From contig CANRGT010000010.1 of NCBI GenBank assembly GCA_947630185.1, positions 1 through 64,000 of the forward strand: DNA of 64,000 bases. Direction: 5' to 3'. The notes under the pieces are model-generated. The model saw nothing but the letters and a program-made list of their open reading frames with translations. It ran no database searches and was not told the origin of the DNA. The position numbers and the translations under genes were made by a program. Shown piece by piece: positions 1 to 8,426 of the stretch (its first letter is position 1; every line of letters begins with the position of its first letter). This stretch comes from an uncultured Clostridia bacterium (GTDB lineage: Bacteria; Bacillota; Clostridia; TANB77; CAG-508).

Positions 1-187
1 AATAAATTTTTAAGATTTCAAATTTAATTTTTTGATTAAATATAGAAAAATAAATCTTTTTAAATCTAAAATAAGTTTAAATTAGTTTTAAAGAAACTTA
101 AATATATAATAAAATATTAAAAATAAATATTTTATTGCACAACTGCAATTTATATTATTAAATCATAAAAATGACTAAATCGCAAGG
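1..187. other. AT-rich non-coding stretch
   Basis: No open reading frame with a ribosome binding site is visible here. The sequence is almost entirely A/T with short homopolymer runs. It lies before two terminator hairpins, so it probably belongs to the 3' side of a gene outside the window. Confidence 0.5.
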
Positions 188-208
188 AAAATCGTTCGAC
201 GATTTTTT
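188..208 (+). terminator. Terminator hairpin
   Basis: AAAATCGT and ACGATTTT form an 8-bp stem around a TCG loop, followed by more T on the plus strand. It could end a plus-strand transcript that starts outside the window. Confidence 0.5.
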
Positions 209-226
209 ACATTTTTTGACAATAGG

Positions 227-269
227 AAAAAAGCTACTCAAAAATTTTTTTCTTCTAAGTAGCTTTTTT
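227..269 (-). terminator. Terminator of the pilin-Hint gene
   Basis: AAAAAAGCTACT and AGTAGCTTTTTT form a 12-bp stem about 45 bases beyond the stop codon at 314. The A and T tracts make it usable in both directions. Confidence 0.75.
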
Positions 270-313
270 ATATTTTCCACACTTTATATTTTCCACACAT
301 TTATTTGAAAACA

Positions 314-1387
314 TTATTTAATTGAATTTTGTACTAAGGTTCCGTTTGCAAAGTAATTATCTATTACTTTTCCATCTTTTGATACTATTGCAAAGTCATA
401 ACAGTCTTCTTTTCCTTTATATTCTTCAATGCTTGCTAATACTTTCCATCCATCTTCTGTTTTTACTTTGTCTCCTACTTTTGGAACTTCATAACCATTT
501 CTTCTTGTTAATGACCTCCAACCTTCTGTCGTATATATTGGATGATAATCTGTTGCTTCTAAATAGCTTCCGTCTTCAAATGTATATTTTACAAAATTCG
601 TTGCATTTTTATGGATATATACTTTCGATACTGTACCTTCTTCTACTTGTCCTGTTTCAAAATTATAATATGCTATTGTATCGCCATCTGACATATCTTT
701 TGCTAAAGTTATATTTTCAAATTTATCATTAAGTATTTCTGTGTCTCCTTTTACACATTCAGCTCCCTTATAATAAAATAATATACCATACTCGCATTTC
801 TCTCTTATCTCATCATTACAATCAACCCATGGTAACTCAGCACTATTCTCAATTTCATCATATAAATCGTGAATTATGTCTATAAGTTTACACTCCCCTC
901 CATAATATAGCCAAGCTTCTCCCGGTGCACCTGCCTTACCCGTCAAATAGTCACTGTCAACCGAAACCGCATTTGGTTTCTTCCACGTACAACTACTACC
1001 CAATTCATTTATATCGCAAGGTTTTTGATAGATTCCTGAGTCAGGATTTTTTTCAATGAATTCTTTCCATGTTGTTCCTTCTTCAGTTTCAAACGTTTTA
1101 ACAATTTCATTATCATATTTTATTGAAAAGCTAATCATTTTTACTGGTGGATGCATAAAATCGTTTAATTCATCTTCTAAATCTCCTATACTAGATATGT
1201 CATTTTTTACTGCTTCATTTGTCTTTTCTCCTGCTTCTTGGGCTAACTCTAATATTCCATTATCTCCAAACACAACTGTTATACTTACTGATGCTAAAAT
1301 CAAAAGCACTACAATTGTTACTACTAATGCAATAAGGGTAATTCCTCTTTGTTTTTTAGTTTTTAATTTTTTCTTTTTGCTTTCCAT
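314..1387 (-). CDS. Pilin-like protein with C-terminal Hint (intein-like) domain
   Basis: The N-terminus is a class III (prepilin-type) signal: a lysine-rich leader, Gly15, then a hydrophobic helix ITLIALVVTIVVLLILA at about residues 16-32. The usual Glu at mature position 5 is Ala. Residues 85-205 are a Cys-containing surface domain I do not recognise. Residues 211-354 look like a Hint domain: Cys211 in CVKGDTEIL (block A), His282 in ATDYHPIY (block B), and a block F/G-like end NGTLVQN with Asn354 followed by Ser. A Hint domain could self-splice, cleave itself or attach the pilin to a partner; which of these is unknown. A consensus promoter lies upstream, and the gene is divergent from a Cro/CI regulator. 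The pilin-like N-terminus is clear; the Hint call is moderately strong. Confidence 0.75.
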   Translation of the reverse strand: MESKKKKLKTKKQRGITLIALVVTIVVLLILASVSITVVFGDNGILELAQEAGEKTNEAVKNDISSIGDLEDELNDFMHPPVKMISFSIKYDNEIVKTFETEEGTTWKEFIEKNPDSGIYQKPCDINELGSSCTWKKPNAVSVDSDYLTGKAGAPGEAWLYYGGECKLIDIIHDLYDEIENSAELPWVDCNDEIREKCEYGILFYYKGAECVKGDTEILNDKFENITLAKDMSDGDTIAYYNFETGQVEEGTVSKVYIHKNATNFVKYTFEDGSYLEATDYHPIYTTEGWRSLTRRNGYEVPKVGDKVKTEDGWKVLASIEEYKGKEDCYDFAIVSKDGKVIDNYFANGTLVQNSIK

Positions 1388-1459
1388 AATTTCTTTATTT
1401 TCTTCCTCCTTTGAATCATATAAATTAAATCATATTGTTAATTTGTAACTGCTTGTTCG

Positions 1460-1488
1460 ATTATATAGTAACTTTTTTATATTGTCAA
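1460..1488 (-). promoter_or_regulatory. Consensus sigma-A promoter of the pilin-Hint gene
   Basis: On the minus strand TTGACA and TATAAT are separated by exactly 17 bases, a perfect consensus. The -35 box overlaps the 14-bp palindrome at 1487-1500. Confidence 0.8.
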
Positions 1489-1500
1489 CTCTGTAGAGTT
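1487..1500. promoter_or_regulatory. Palindromic operator AACTCT-GT-AGAGTT
   Basis: A perfect 6-bp inverted repeat sits between the divergent pilin-Hint and regulator genes. It touches the -35 box of the pilin promoter and would overlap a weak -35 for the regulator (its -10 would be TATACT at 1523-1528). It is a likely binding site for the Cro/CI protein, by position only. Confidence 0.5.
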
Positions 1501-1559
1501 AAGTTTTAAAAAAATATTTTGCTATACTTATATTGTAAATTAAGTTATGGAGATTAAAT

Positions 1560-1802
1560 ATGTTTTTAAAAGAAGCTATTGAATTAAGAATTCGTGATTT
1601 ATGTAATGAGAAAGGTATAACAATAAATAGATTAAGTACTATGTGTGGTATTACCCAATCTACTCTTGCTAATTGGAAAATAAGACCAAAAACAAATATA
1701 TCCACAGTTACTTTGCTTAGAATTTGTAGAGGTTTAAATATTACTTTAGAAGATTTTTTTGATAGCCCACTATTTGAAAATAATGAATTTGAGGACGAAT
1801 AA
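1560..1802 (+). CDS. Small Cro/CI (XRE) family regulator
   Basis: This is an 80-residue one-domain helix-turn-helix protein. Residues 8-65 match the Cro/CI fold, with ITINRLSTMCGITQSTLANW as the helix-turn-helix and RICRGLNITLEDFF as the final helix. The C-terminus is acidic. No ligand or protease domain is present. A short GGAG lies just before the ATG. It is divergent from the pilin-Hint gene, and the palindrome between them suggests it controls that gene, itself, or both. Confidence 0.85.
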   Translation: MFLKEAIELRIRDLCNEKGITINRLSTMCGITQSTLANWKIRPKTNISTVTLLRICRGLNITLEDFFDSPLFENNEFEDE

Positions 1803-1839
1803 AAAAAGCAATTACTTTGTATTTAAGTAATTGTTTTTT
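1801..1839 (+). terminator. Terminator of the Cro/CI gene
   Basis: CAATTACTT and AAGTAATTG form the stem, flanked by A7 and T6 tracts, directly after the stop codon. Confidence 0.8.
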
Positions 1840-1967
1840 CAATTTTCTCTTGCACCTCTTGACACTTCCCCCATAAGCTTGTAAAATAATATTACTTATA
1901 ATATGTAAATAATACTATATTTTAAGGTGCTTTAATAAATTTTATATTTTATAATAAATTTAGTATG

Positions 1968-2002
1968 AAAGGAGCATATAATCTGCCCTAAAAGCAGGTT
2001 AT
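1968..2002 (+). promoter_or_regulatory. Distant Shine-Dalgarno with an intervening hairpin
   Basis: AAAGGAGC at 1968-1975 is the only good ribosome binding site, but its GGAG ends 37 bases before the ATG at 2012. Between them ATAATCTGC (1978-1986) and GCAGGTTAT (1994-2002) form a 9-bp stem. Folding it would bring the site to roughly 10-12 bases from the start. No alternative in-frame start exists: the frame has a TAA at 1979. Confidence 0.5.
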
Positions 2003-2011
2003 ACAAGAAAA

Positions 2012-2959
2012 ATGAAAAAAATATCAATTATCGTACCATGTTATAATGAACAAGAAGCAATTCCATTCTTTCATGAAGAAATATCAAAAGTAGCTGATAG
2101 TATGAAGGAAAAAGCTGAATTTGAGCTTATTTTTGTAAATGATGGATCTAAAGATGAAACACTTAAAGTTCTAAGAGAATATAGTAAGAAAGATGCAAGA
2201 ACAAATTATATTTCTTTTGCTAGAAACTTTGGTAAAGAAGCTGCAATGCTTGCTGGTTTAAAAGAAGCAACTGGCGATTATGTTGCTATAATGGATGCAG
2301 ACCTTCAAGACCCACCTTCACTTTTACCTGAAATGTTTGATACATTAGAAGCTGGCGAATATGATTGCGTTGGAACAAGACGTGTTACAAGAAAAGGTGA
2401 ACCTAAAATTCGTTCTTGGTTTGCTAAATTATTTTATAAAATTATGAATAAAATTTCAGATACAAATTTAGTAGATGGTGCTAGAGATTTTAGATTAATG
2501 ACTAGACAAATGGTTGATGCAATTTTAGAGATGAGCGAATATAACCGTTTTTCAAAAGGAATTTTTGGATTTGTTGGTTTCAATATTAAATGGCTTGAAT
2601 ATGAAAATATTGAAAGAGTTGCAGGTCAAACAAAATGGTCATTTTGGAAACTATTTTGGTATGCCTTAGATGGATTTACTGCATTTTCTACAATGCCACT
2701 AATTATTTCTGCTATTATAGGAATTTTATTTGGTGTAGTTGCATTTATTCTTTTAGTAATTGGTCTTGTACTAACATTTACAGGCTCAGGAACAGTATGG
2801 CTTTATATTACAGCTCTTATATTCTTTGTTTCAGCAGTACAACTTGTATGTTTTGGTATTATGGGAGAATATTTAGCAAAAGCATATTTAGAGGTTAAAC
2901 ATAGACCTGTTTATATTGTAAAAGAACGTAACGAAGATTTTAAAAAAGTTAATGGCTAA
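2012..2959 (+). CDS. Polyprenyl-phosphate glycosyltransferase (GT2, DPM1/GtrB type)
   Basis: A membrane-bound family 2 glycosyltransferase predicted to move a sugar from a nucleotide donor to a polyprenyl-phosphate carrier on the inner face of the membrane. Residues 4-170 are the GT-A domain, with IIVPCYNE at 6-13, FVNDGS at 41-46 and the metal-binding DADLQD at 95-100. Two hydrophobic helices at about 232-262 and 268-292 anchor the C-terminus, as in GtrB/YkoT-type proteins of about 310 residues. A GtrA-like flippase follows after tyrS, so the two probably supply lipid-linked sugar for a surface polymer. The sugar is unknown. The ribosome binding site is unusually far upstream. Confidence 0.88.
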   Translation: MKKISIIVPCYNEQEAIPFFHEEISKVADSMKEKAEFELIFVNDGSKDETLKVLREYSKKDARTNYISFARNFGKEAAMLAGLKEATGDYVAIMDADLQDPPSLLPEMFDTLEAGEYDCVGTRRVTRKGEPKIRSWFAKLFYKIMNKISDTNLVDGARDFRLMTRQMVDAILEMSEYNRFSKGIFGFVGFNIKWLEYENIERVAGQTKWSFWKLFWYALDGFTAFSTMPLIISAIIGILFGVVAFILLVIGLVLTFTGSGTVWLYITALIFFVSAVQLVCFGIMGEYLAKAYLEVKHRPVYIVKERNEDFKKVNG

Positions 2960-3046
2960 TTTCAAAAATTAATCAAATAAAAACTTTAATGATAAGATTA
3001 AACTTATTTTAATTAAGCAAATTTAATAAAAGGATGTGTTTTAAAA

Positions 3047-4258
3047 ATGGCAAATGTATATGATACTTTAATGGAAAGAGGTTACATAGAACAAGTAACT
3101 CATGAAGAATTAAGGGATTTATTAGGAAAAGAAAAAGTTCCATTTTATATTGGTTTTGACCCTACTGCTGATAGCTTACATATTGGTCACTTTATTTCTT
3201 TAATGGTTGCATCACATATGCAAAAAGCAGGTCATAAGCCTATTTTATTAATTGGTGGTGGTACTGCTACTATTGGCGACCCTTCTGGTAAAACAGATAT
3301 GAGAAGAATGATGTCTCGTGAAGAAATTAACCACAATGTAGAATGTTTTAAAAAGCAAATGTCTAAATTTTTAAGTTTTGAAGGTGAGAATGCTGCTATT
3401 ATTGTTAATAATGCAGATTGGCTTTTAAACTTAAATTTCATTGAGTTTATGCGTGACATTGGTTCCCTATTCTCTGTTAATAAGATGCTTACCGCTGAAT
3501 GTTATAAACAAAGAATGGAACGCGGTTTAACATTTTTTGAACTTGGTTATATGTTAATGCAATCATATGACTTTTTAAAGTTATATGAAGAATATGGTTG
3601 TAAGTTAGAGTTAGGTGGAAATGACCAATGGTCTAATATTTTAGGTGGTGTTGATTTAATTCGTAGAATTGGCCACTCTGATTCTTTTGGTTTAACATTT
3701 AAACTTCTAACCACTAGAGAAGGTAAAAAAATGGGTAAAACTGAAAAAGGTGCTTTATGGTTAGACCCAGAGAAAACTTCACCTTATGAATTTTATCAAT
3801 ATTGGAGAAATATTGCAGATGAAGATGTAAAAACAGTTCTATCTTTAATTACATTTTTACCTATGGAAGAAATTAATGAACTTTGCTCTTACAAAGATGA
3901 AAGAATAAATGAAGCTAAGAAAAGAGCTGCTTTTGAAATAACAAAACTAATTCATGGCGAAGAAGAAGCTATAAAAGCTGAAGAAGCTTCTAATGCTTTA
4001 TTTGGTGGAAGTGGAAATTTAGATAATATGCCTACTACTAAAGTAGATAATGTAAATATGCCTATTTTAGATGCAATGATTTTAGTTGGCTTTGCTCCTT
4101 CAAAAGGTCAAGCTAGAACTTTAATTATGCAAGGTGGTATTACTTTAAATGATGAAAGAATTGCTGACACAAACTATGTTTTATCAGATAAAGATTTTAG
4201 TGAAGGCTATGCTATTTTAAAGAAAGGTAAAAAAGTATTCCATAAATTAGAAAAATAG
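3047..4258 (+). CDS. tyrS: Tyrosyl-tRNA synthetase
   Basis: Class I synthetase that charges tRNA-Tyr in the cytoplasm. HIGH is at residues 45-48, the KMSKS loop reads KMGKT at 228-232, and an S4 RNA-binding domain occupies about 340-400. The length of 403 residues is normal for bacterial TyrRS. AAAGGATGT lies before the ATG. The 87-base gap before it is too short for a T-box leader and shows none. Its position between two membrane-sugar genes is odd, but all three face the same way. Confidence 0.97.
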   Translation: MANVYDTLMERGYIEQVTHEELRDLLGKEKVPFYIGFDPTADSLHIGHFISLMVASHMQKAGHKPILLIGGGTATIGDPSGKTDMRRMMSREEINHNVECFKKQMSKFLSFEGENAAIIVNNADWLLNLNFIEFMRDIGSLFSVNKMLTAECYKQRMERGLTFFELGYMLMQSYDFLKLYEEYGCKLELGGNDQWSNILGGVDLIRRIGHSDSFGLTFKLLTTREGKKMGKTEKGALWLDPEKTSPYEFYQYWRNIADEDVKTVLSLITFLPMEEINELCSYKDERINEAKKRAAFEITKLIHGEEEAIKAEEASNALFGGSGNLDNMPTTKVDNVNMPILDAMILVGFAPSKGQARTLIMQGGITLNDERIADTNYVLSDKDFSEGYAILKKGKKVFHKLEK

Positions 4259-4337
4259 TTTGAACTTTTCTAAAAATTTTTTATTACTATTTTGCTAATA
4301 AGAAAAAGTTATTATAAAAACGAAAGGTAAAAATAAA

Positions 4338-4769
4338 ATGTTTAAAAAAATTGTAGATTTATATAAAAAATATGAAGAAGTTATAATGTACTTAATATTT
4401 GGAGTTCTAACTACTGTAGTAAATTTTGTAGTTTATTTCATAGCAATTCGTATATTAGGTGATAGTGACTTATCTAAAACTATATCTAATGCTCTTGCAT
4501 GGTTCTTTTCAGTTTTATTTGCTTTCTTTACTAATAAAATTTTTGTTTTCAAGCATAAATCTGAAAACGCAAAAGATTTTATTTTAGAAGCTCTCAAATT
4601 TTATGGATGTAGAGCATTTTCTGGAATATTAGATATTGGACTATTTGCTTTACTTGTAAGTGTATTCCATTTTAATGATGTAATTGTTAAAATATTTACG
4701 CAAATACTTGTAATTGTTCTAAATTATATTTTTAGTAAATTAATTATTTTCAAAAATAAAAAAGGATAG
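4338..4769 (+). CDS. GtrA-like membrane protein
   Basis: 143 residues with four hydrophobic helices (about 17-37, 45-70, 85-107, 112-137) and the GtrA features FGVLTTVVNF and FFTNKIFVF. GtrA proteins are thought to flip polyprenyl-phosphate-linked sugars across the membrane. It pairs functionally with the glycosyltransferase at 2012. The stop codon lies inside the terminator hairpin that follows. Confidence 0.85.
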   Translation: MFKKIVDLYKKYEEVIMYLIFGVLTTVVNFVVYFIAIRILGDSDLSKTISNALAWFFSVLFAFFTNKIFVFKHKSENAKDFILEALKFYGCRAFSGILDIGLFALLVSVFHFNDVIVKIFTQILVIVLNYIFSKLIIFKNKKG

Positions 4770-4791
4770 TAAATATCCTTTTTTATTTTTG
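4751..4791. terminator. Bidirectional terminator
   Basis: A perfect 18-bp stem (arms 4751-4768 and 4774-4791) with a 5-base loop and A/T tracts on both sides. It separates the convergent gtrA-like gene and teichoic-acid-type ABC genes. Confidence 0.85.
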
Positions 4792-4820
4792 AAACAAAAT
4801 GTTTTTTAATAGAAATCCAT

Positions 4821-5561
4821 CTATTTTTCTAAAGAATTTTCATATACATTAACAGCTTCTTGAATATCTCCATCAAATGTAACTACTCCCTTTTCCATTA
4901 CCATTCCTCTCTTACAAAATTCTTTTGCAACCCCTGTGGCATGAGTAACAAAAAGTAGAGTAACATTTTCATTACTTACAATTTCATTTACTTTTTTTAT
5001 ACATTTACGTTTAAATTCTTCGTCTCCTACACTTAAAGCTTCATCTACAATTAAAATTTCAGGTTTTATATTTACATTTATTGAAAAGCCGAGTCTTGCT
5101 TTCATTCCACTAGAATATGTTCTAACAGGTTGATCTATATATTCCCCTAACTCTGCAAAATCAATAATATCATTTTCTACTTCTCTTATTTCGCTATCAT
5201 TTAAGCCTAATAATTGACCTTTTAAATATATATTTTCTTTTCCTGTAAATTCCGGATCAAATCCAGAAGTAAGCTCTAATAAAGCACTTACACGTCCATT
5301 TACATCTATTTGTCCACTTGTTGGAAAGCATACTCCTGTAATCATTTTTAGAATTGTTGATTTTCCTGCACCATTTCTTCCAAATAGTGCCACAGTCTCT
5401 CCTTTTTTTATTTCAAAAGAAACATCATTAACTGCCCTTTTCTCTTTATATTTGATTTTCTTACAAAAAGTATATAACAACCTTTTTTTATCATTTTTAA
5501 ATAATTTATAAATTTTAGTCACATGATCAAACTTTATGACAATACTCTTTTGACCTTCCAC
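4821..5561 (-). CDS. tagH: Polysaccharide/teichoic acid export ABC transporter, ATPase
   Basis: 246-residue ABC ATPase. Walker A GRNGAGKST is at 61-69, the signature YSSGMKARLGFS at about 146-157, Walker B ILIVDEAL at about 168-175 and the switch His in FVTHATG. The spacing and the YSSGM signature are typical of the TagH/Wzt/RfbE group, which exports finished surface polymers. It lacks the C-terminal extension of Bacillus TagH. It lies 12 bases after the permease gene and closes the operon. Confidence 0.88.
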   Translation of the reverse strand: MEGQKSIVIKFDHVTKIYKLFKNDKKRLLYTFCKKIKYKEKRAVNDVSFEIKKGETVALFGRNGAGKSTILKMITGVCFPTSGQIDVNGRVSALLELTSGFDPEFTGKENIYLKGQLLGLNDSEIREVENDIIDFAELGEYIDQPVRTYSSGMKARLGFSINVNIKPEILIVDEALSVGDEEFKRKCIKKVNEIVSNENVTLLFVTHATGVAKEFCKRGMVMEKGVVTFDGDIQEAVNVYENSLEK

Positions 5562-5573
5562 TTCTATTCTCCT

Positions 5574-6386
5574 TTAATTTAATACATCAGGAACTTCTTT
5601 TCTTAATTTTTTATATGTCCAAACTGCAAGTACAAGCATAATAATTGTAATGATTATAAAGTATAGTAGCCTTTTAGGTTGTTCCCAAAACCAAACATTA
5701 TTAATTAGGCAATTTCTAAATCCTGTTGTTAAATATGTAACTGGATTTAGCGCTAATAATTTTTTAAGCCATACAATATTTATTGTATCTGGATTCCATA
5801 AGATTCCAGATAGCCAAAATACAGCTGTGACCATTGACTTTACTAGGTTTGAAAAATCTTTGCTCATGGTAGATAATAATGAAGCAAATAAACTCCAAAT
5901 TGTAAAGAAAACAAACATAAGTAGCATATAAAATGGCATTTGAATTATATATATTGTTGGCATATATCCCATAAAAACAAAAATAAGTATAACAATTACC
6001 ATTAAAATTAAATGAATGATAAGTTTTGATATACTAACGAAAGTCGGAATTGTAGAAACAGGAAACTTCATTTTTGTTACTAAATAACTGTATTTTCTAA
6101 TAGTATCAGTTCCTGAAGTTAGCATATCGCTCATATAAAACCATGGCATCACTCCTGCAATAAGCCATAAGAAGAAAGGATAATCGTTTACATCTTTCCC
6201 TGCTCTTAAACCTACAGTAAATGCAAACCAATAAACAAAAATTGTAACTGCAGGCTTAATAACTGCCCATGCCCATCCAAGCGCAGCTCCTCTATATGTT
6301 TTTACTAGATCCGCTTTTGCTAACTTAAAAATTTGATGAATATATGATATATGGTCTTTTATTATTTCTTTAAAAGCTTTTATCAC
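5574..6386 (-). CDS. tagG: Polysaccharide/teichoic acid export ABC transporter, permease
   Basis: 270-residue ABC-2 permease with six predicted membrane helices and the TagG/Wzm-type N-terminus (DLVKTYRGAALGWAWAVIKP). It forms the channel with the ATPase encoded immediately downstream. Assignment to teichoic acid rather than another surface polymer rests on the neighbouring glycerol-phosphate genes. Confidence 0.87.
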   Translation of the reverse strand: MIKAFKEIIKDHISYIHQIFKLAKADLVKTYRGAALGWAWAVIKPAVTIFVYWFAFTVGLRAGKDVNDYPFFLWLIAGVMPWFYMSDMLTSGTDTIRKYSYLVTKMKFPVSTIPTFVSISKLIIHLILMVIVILIFVFMGYMPTIYIIQMPFYMLLMFVFFTIWSLFASLLSTMSKDFSNLVKSMVTAVFWLSGILWNPDTINIVWLKKLLALNPVTYLTTGFRNCLINNVWFWEQPKRLLYFIIITIIMLVLAVWTYKKLRKEVPDVLN

Positions 6387-6467
6387 CTTTACGTCCCCCT
6401 ATTTTGTTTCATGTAAAATTGCTGATTAATAATTTTTCCTTCTTATTTCTTAATTATTTCTTTTTTC

Positions 6468-6569
6468 TTAATTATTATTTTATCTTTCCTGTTTTTTAAT
6501 TATTGTTTTGTCTTTCTTGTTTAATTATCGTTTTGTCTTTCTTGTTTAATTATCGTTTTGTCTTTCTTG
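6468..6569. repeat. 25-bp tandem repeat at the 3' end of tagD
   Basis: The unit TTTAATTATCGTTTTGTCTTTCTTG occurs at 6520-6544 and 6545-6569, with a one-mismatch copy at 6495-6519, a degenerate copy at 6468-6494 and a fragment after 6570. On the minus strand each unit carries a TAA. The first unit encodes the end of tagD and its stop; the others are untranslated. Confidence 0.9.
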
Positions 6570-7001
6570 TTTTGTTGTAGGTAATTGGTCTAACCCATTT
6601 CTAGGTTCTTGTAATCCAAGTTCTCTTTTTATTTTTGTAGTTGATATTCCCTCTGTTCTGTCCAAATAAACTACTTCGCAGTAATCCTTTAAATAATCAA
6701 ATCTATCACTTCCAGCCCAATCGCTTCCCATTACAACTATATCTACATCATATTTTTGAACATCAGCTATTTTTTGTTCCCATTTTTCTTCTGGAATGAC
6801 TAAATCTACATATCTAATTGCTTCTAGCATTTTTTTACGTGTTTCATAATTATGATAAGCTTTTTTTCCTTTTATCTCATTAAACTCATCTGTTGAAAGT
6901 GCAACAATTAAATAATCTCCTAATGCTTTTGCTCTTTGTAATAATCTAATATGTCCATAGTGTAATAAATCATAAGTTCCATATGTTAAAACTCTCTTCA
7001 T
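6546..7001 (-). CDS. tagD: Glycerol-3-phosphate cytidylyltransferase
   Basis: Makes CDP-glycerol from CTP and sn-glycerol-3-phosphate for polyglycerol-phosphate synthesis. The nucleotidyltransferase signature is complete: YGTYDLLHYGH with H14 and H17, plus GISTTKIK at about 122-129. The core of about 130 residues matches TagD/TarD. The last residues (QERQNDN) are encoded by the first copy of the tandem repeat, so the tail is probably recent. The CDP-glycerol transferases upstream use its product. Confidence 0.92.
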   Translation of the reverse strand: MKRVLTYGTYDLLHYGHIRLLQRAKALGDYLIVALSTDEFNEIKGKKAYHNYETRKKMLEAIRYVDLVIPEEKWEQKIADVQKYDVDIVVMGSDWAGSDRFDYLKDYCEVVYLDRTEGISTTKIKRELGLQEPRNGLDQLPTTKQERQNDN

Positions 7002-7098
7002 ATTATTTTTTGTATGATATATTTAAATGTATCATACTTTCCCTCCTCTTTTTAATATTTTAACTTTAAATCTTCTTATTTTTTATACTGTAATCCGT

Positions 7099-8346
7099 TT
7101 ATAATTTAATTATTTCCTCTACTACCCTCTGAGTAGCTTGTCCGTCATCTAAGTAGTTATATTTTTCATTAAACTTTTTGTATTTATCATTATACTCAAA
7201 ATTATTTGTTTCCTTTATAGCTTCAACTAAATCCGCTTCTGTTTTTGTTATTTTTCCAGGTAACTCTTCTAAATCTATGTAAAATCCTCTTAAATCATCT
7301 TTATACTTTTCAAAGTCATACATATAAAATAACATTGGTCTTTTTAAATTAGCATAATCGAAAAATACACTTGAATAATCTGTAACTAGTATATCACTAA
7401 TTATATATAGCTCATTTATATCATCTACTTCTGAAACATTATATATGAAGCCTTTATACTTGTCAAATTCAAAAGAATTAGCTACTAAATAATGTGCTCT
7501 AAATAGCAAAACATATTCTTGTTCTAAATTCTTTTGTAAAATATCAAAATCTACTTCTGTTTTATATGTATATCCTATTCCAGCTTGATGCTGATCATCT
7601 CTCCAAGTAGGTGCGTATAAAATTACTTTTTTATCATCTGGTATATTTAATTCTTGCTTAATTCTTTTAACATCATCTTCTTTAAAATTATATAAAAAAT
7701 CGTTTCGTGGATATCCTTTTTCTAATACTTTATTTGTCATATTAGTTTTTTCTAAATTCCATGCAGATATAAATTTTTCACTTGCAAACTTTGATGGAGA
7801 TATTATATATTTAAATTTCTTTGCATCAACTTTATATTTCTTATGAATTTCTTCTTCAGAATTCATTGCATTATGTGTGCCTTTTAAATCATAACCTAAT
7901 TTTTTTAAAGGTGTTCCATGCCAGCATTGTACAAAAACTTGATTTTTCTTTGGATATTGATGATCTCCTGCTCTATAATTAAAAATCCAATATTTTGCTT
8001 TTTTCAAACACTCTTCAAATTCCTTTGAATTACTTTTAACTACCTTAGTATTTTTATTATTCTCTAAATACTTATATTTTTCAGGATCTTTAAATGCCCA
8101 AATATATTTATAATCATCATATTCATTATGCTCCTGCATATATTTATATATAGCCTTAGGAGTGTCTGAATACGCTTTTCCATTAAAAGTATGAAATATA
8201 ATTAGATTATTATCTACTTTTTTACCTATTCCTCTTAATTTGAATCTTATGTATCTATATATATTTAATAAATATCTTAATATTTTTCTAAAAAACACAT
8301 TCTCCTTTGATATCTCAACTATTTTAGTTTTTATTTCTTTCTTCAT
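7099..8346 (-). CDS. CDP-glycerol glycerophosphotransferase (TagF/TagB family)
   Basis: 415 residues. The C-terminal two thirds match the CDP-glycerol:poly(glycerophosphate) transferase family, with the acceptor-site motif QCWHGTPLKKLGYD, the conserved YAPTWRD, RAHYL, and ILVTDYSSVFFDYA. It probably extends or primes a glycerol-phosphate chain at the membrane face. The N-terminus is basic and amphipathic, without a clear transmembrane helix. It sits between a paralogue and tagD. Confidence 0.88.
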   Translation of the reverse strand: MKKEIKTKIVEISKENVFFRKILRYLLNIYRYIRFKLRGIGKKVDNNLIIFHTFNGKAYSDTPKAIYKYMQEHNEYDDYKYIWAFKDPEKYKYLENNKNTKVVKSNSKEFEECLKKAKYWIFNYRAGDHQYPKKNQVFVQCWHGTPLKKLGYDLKGTHNAMNSEEEIHKKYKVDAKKFKYIISPSKFASEKFISAWNLEKTNMTNKVLEKGYPRNDFLYNFKEDDVKRIKQELNIPDDKKVILYAPTWRDDQHQAGIGYTYKTEVDFDILQKNLEQEYVLLFRAHYLVANSFEFDKYKGFIYNVSEVDDINELYIISDILVTDYSSVFFDYANLKRPMLFYMYDFEKYKDDLRGFYIDLEELPGKITKTEADLVEAIKETNNFEYNDKYKKFNEKYNYLDDGQATQRVVEEIIKL

Positions 8347-8426
8347 TTATTCTCCATTCTCCGCTAATTTTTGAAAAAATTATTTTGAATACTGCGATTA
8401 TTTTATATATTTTATTATATATGTTT

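Noticed and set aside
2960-3046. T-box leader for tyrS
   Set aside because: The gap is only 87 bases and lacks the T-box core and terminator; none is present.
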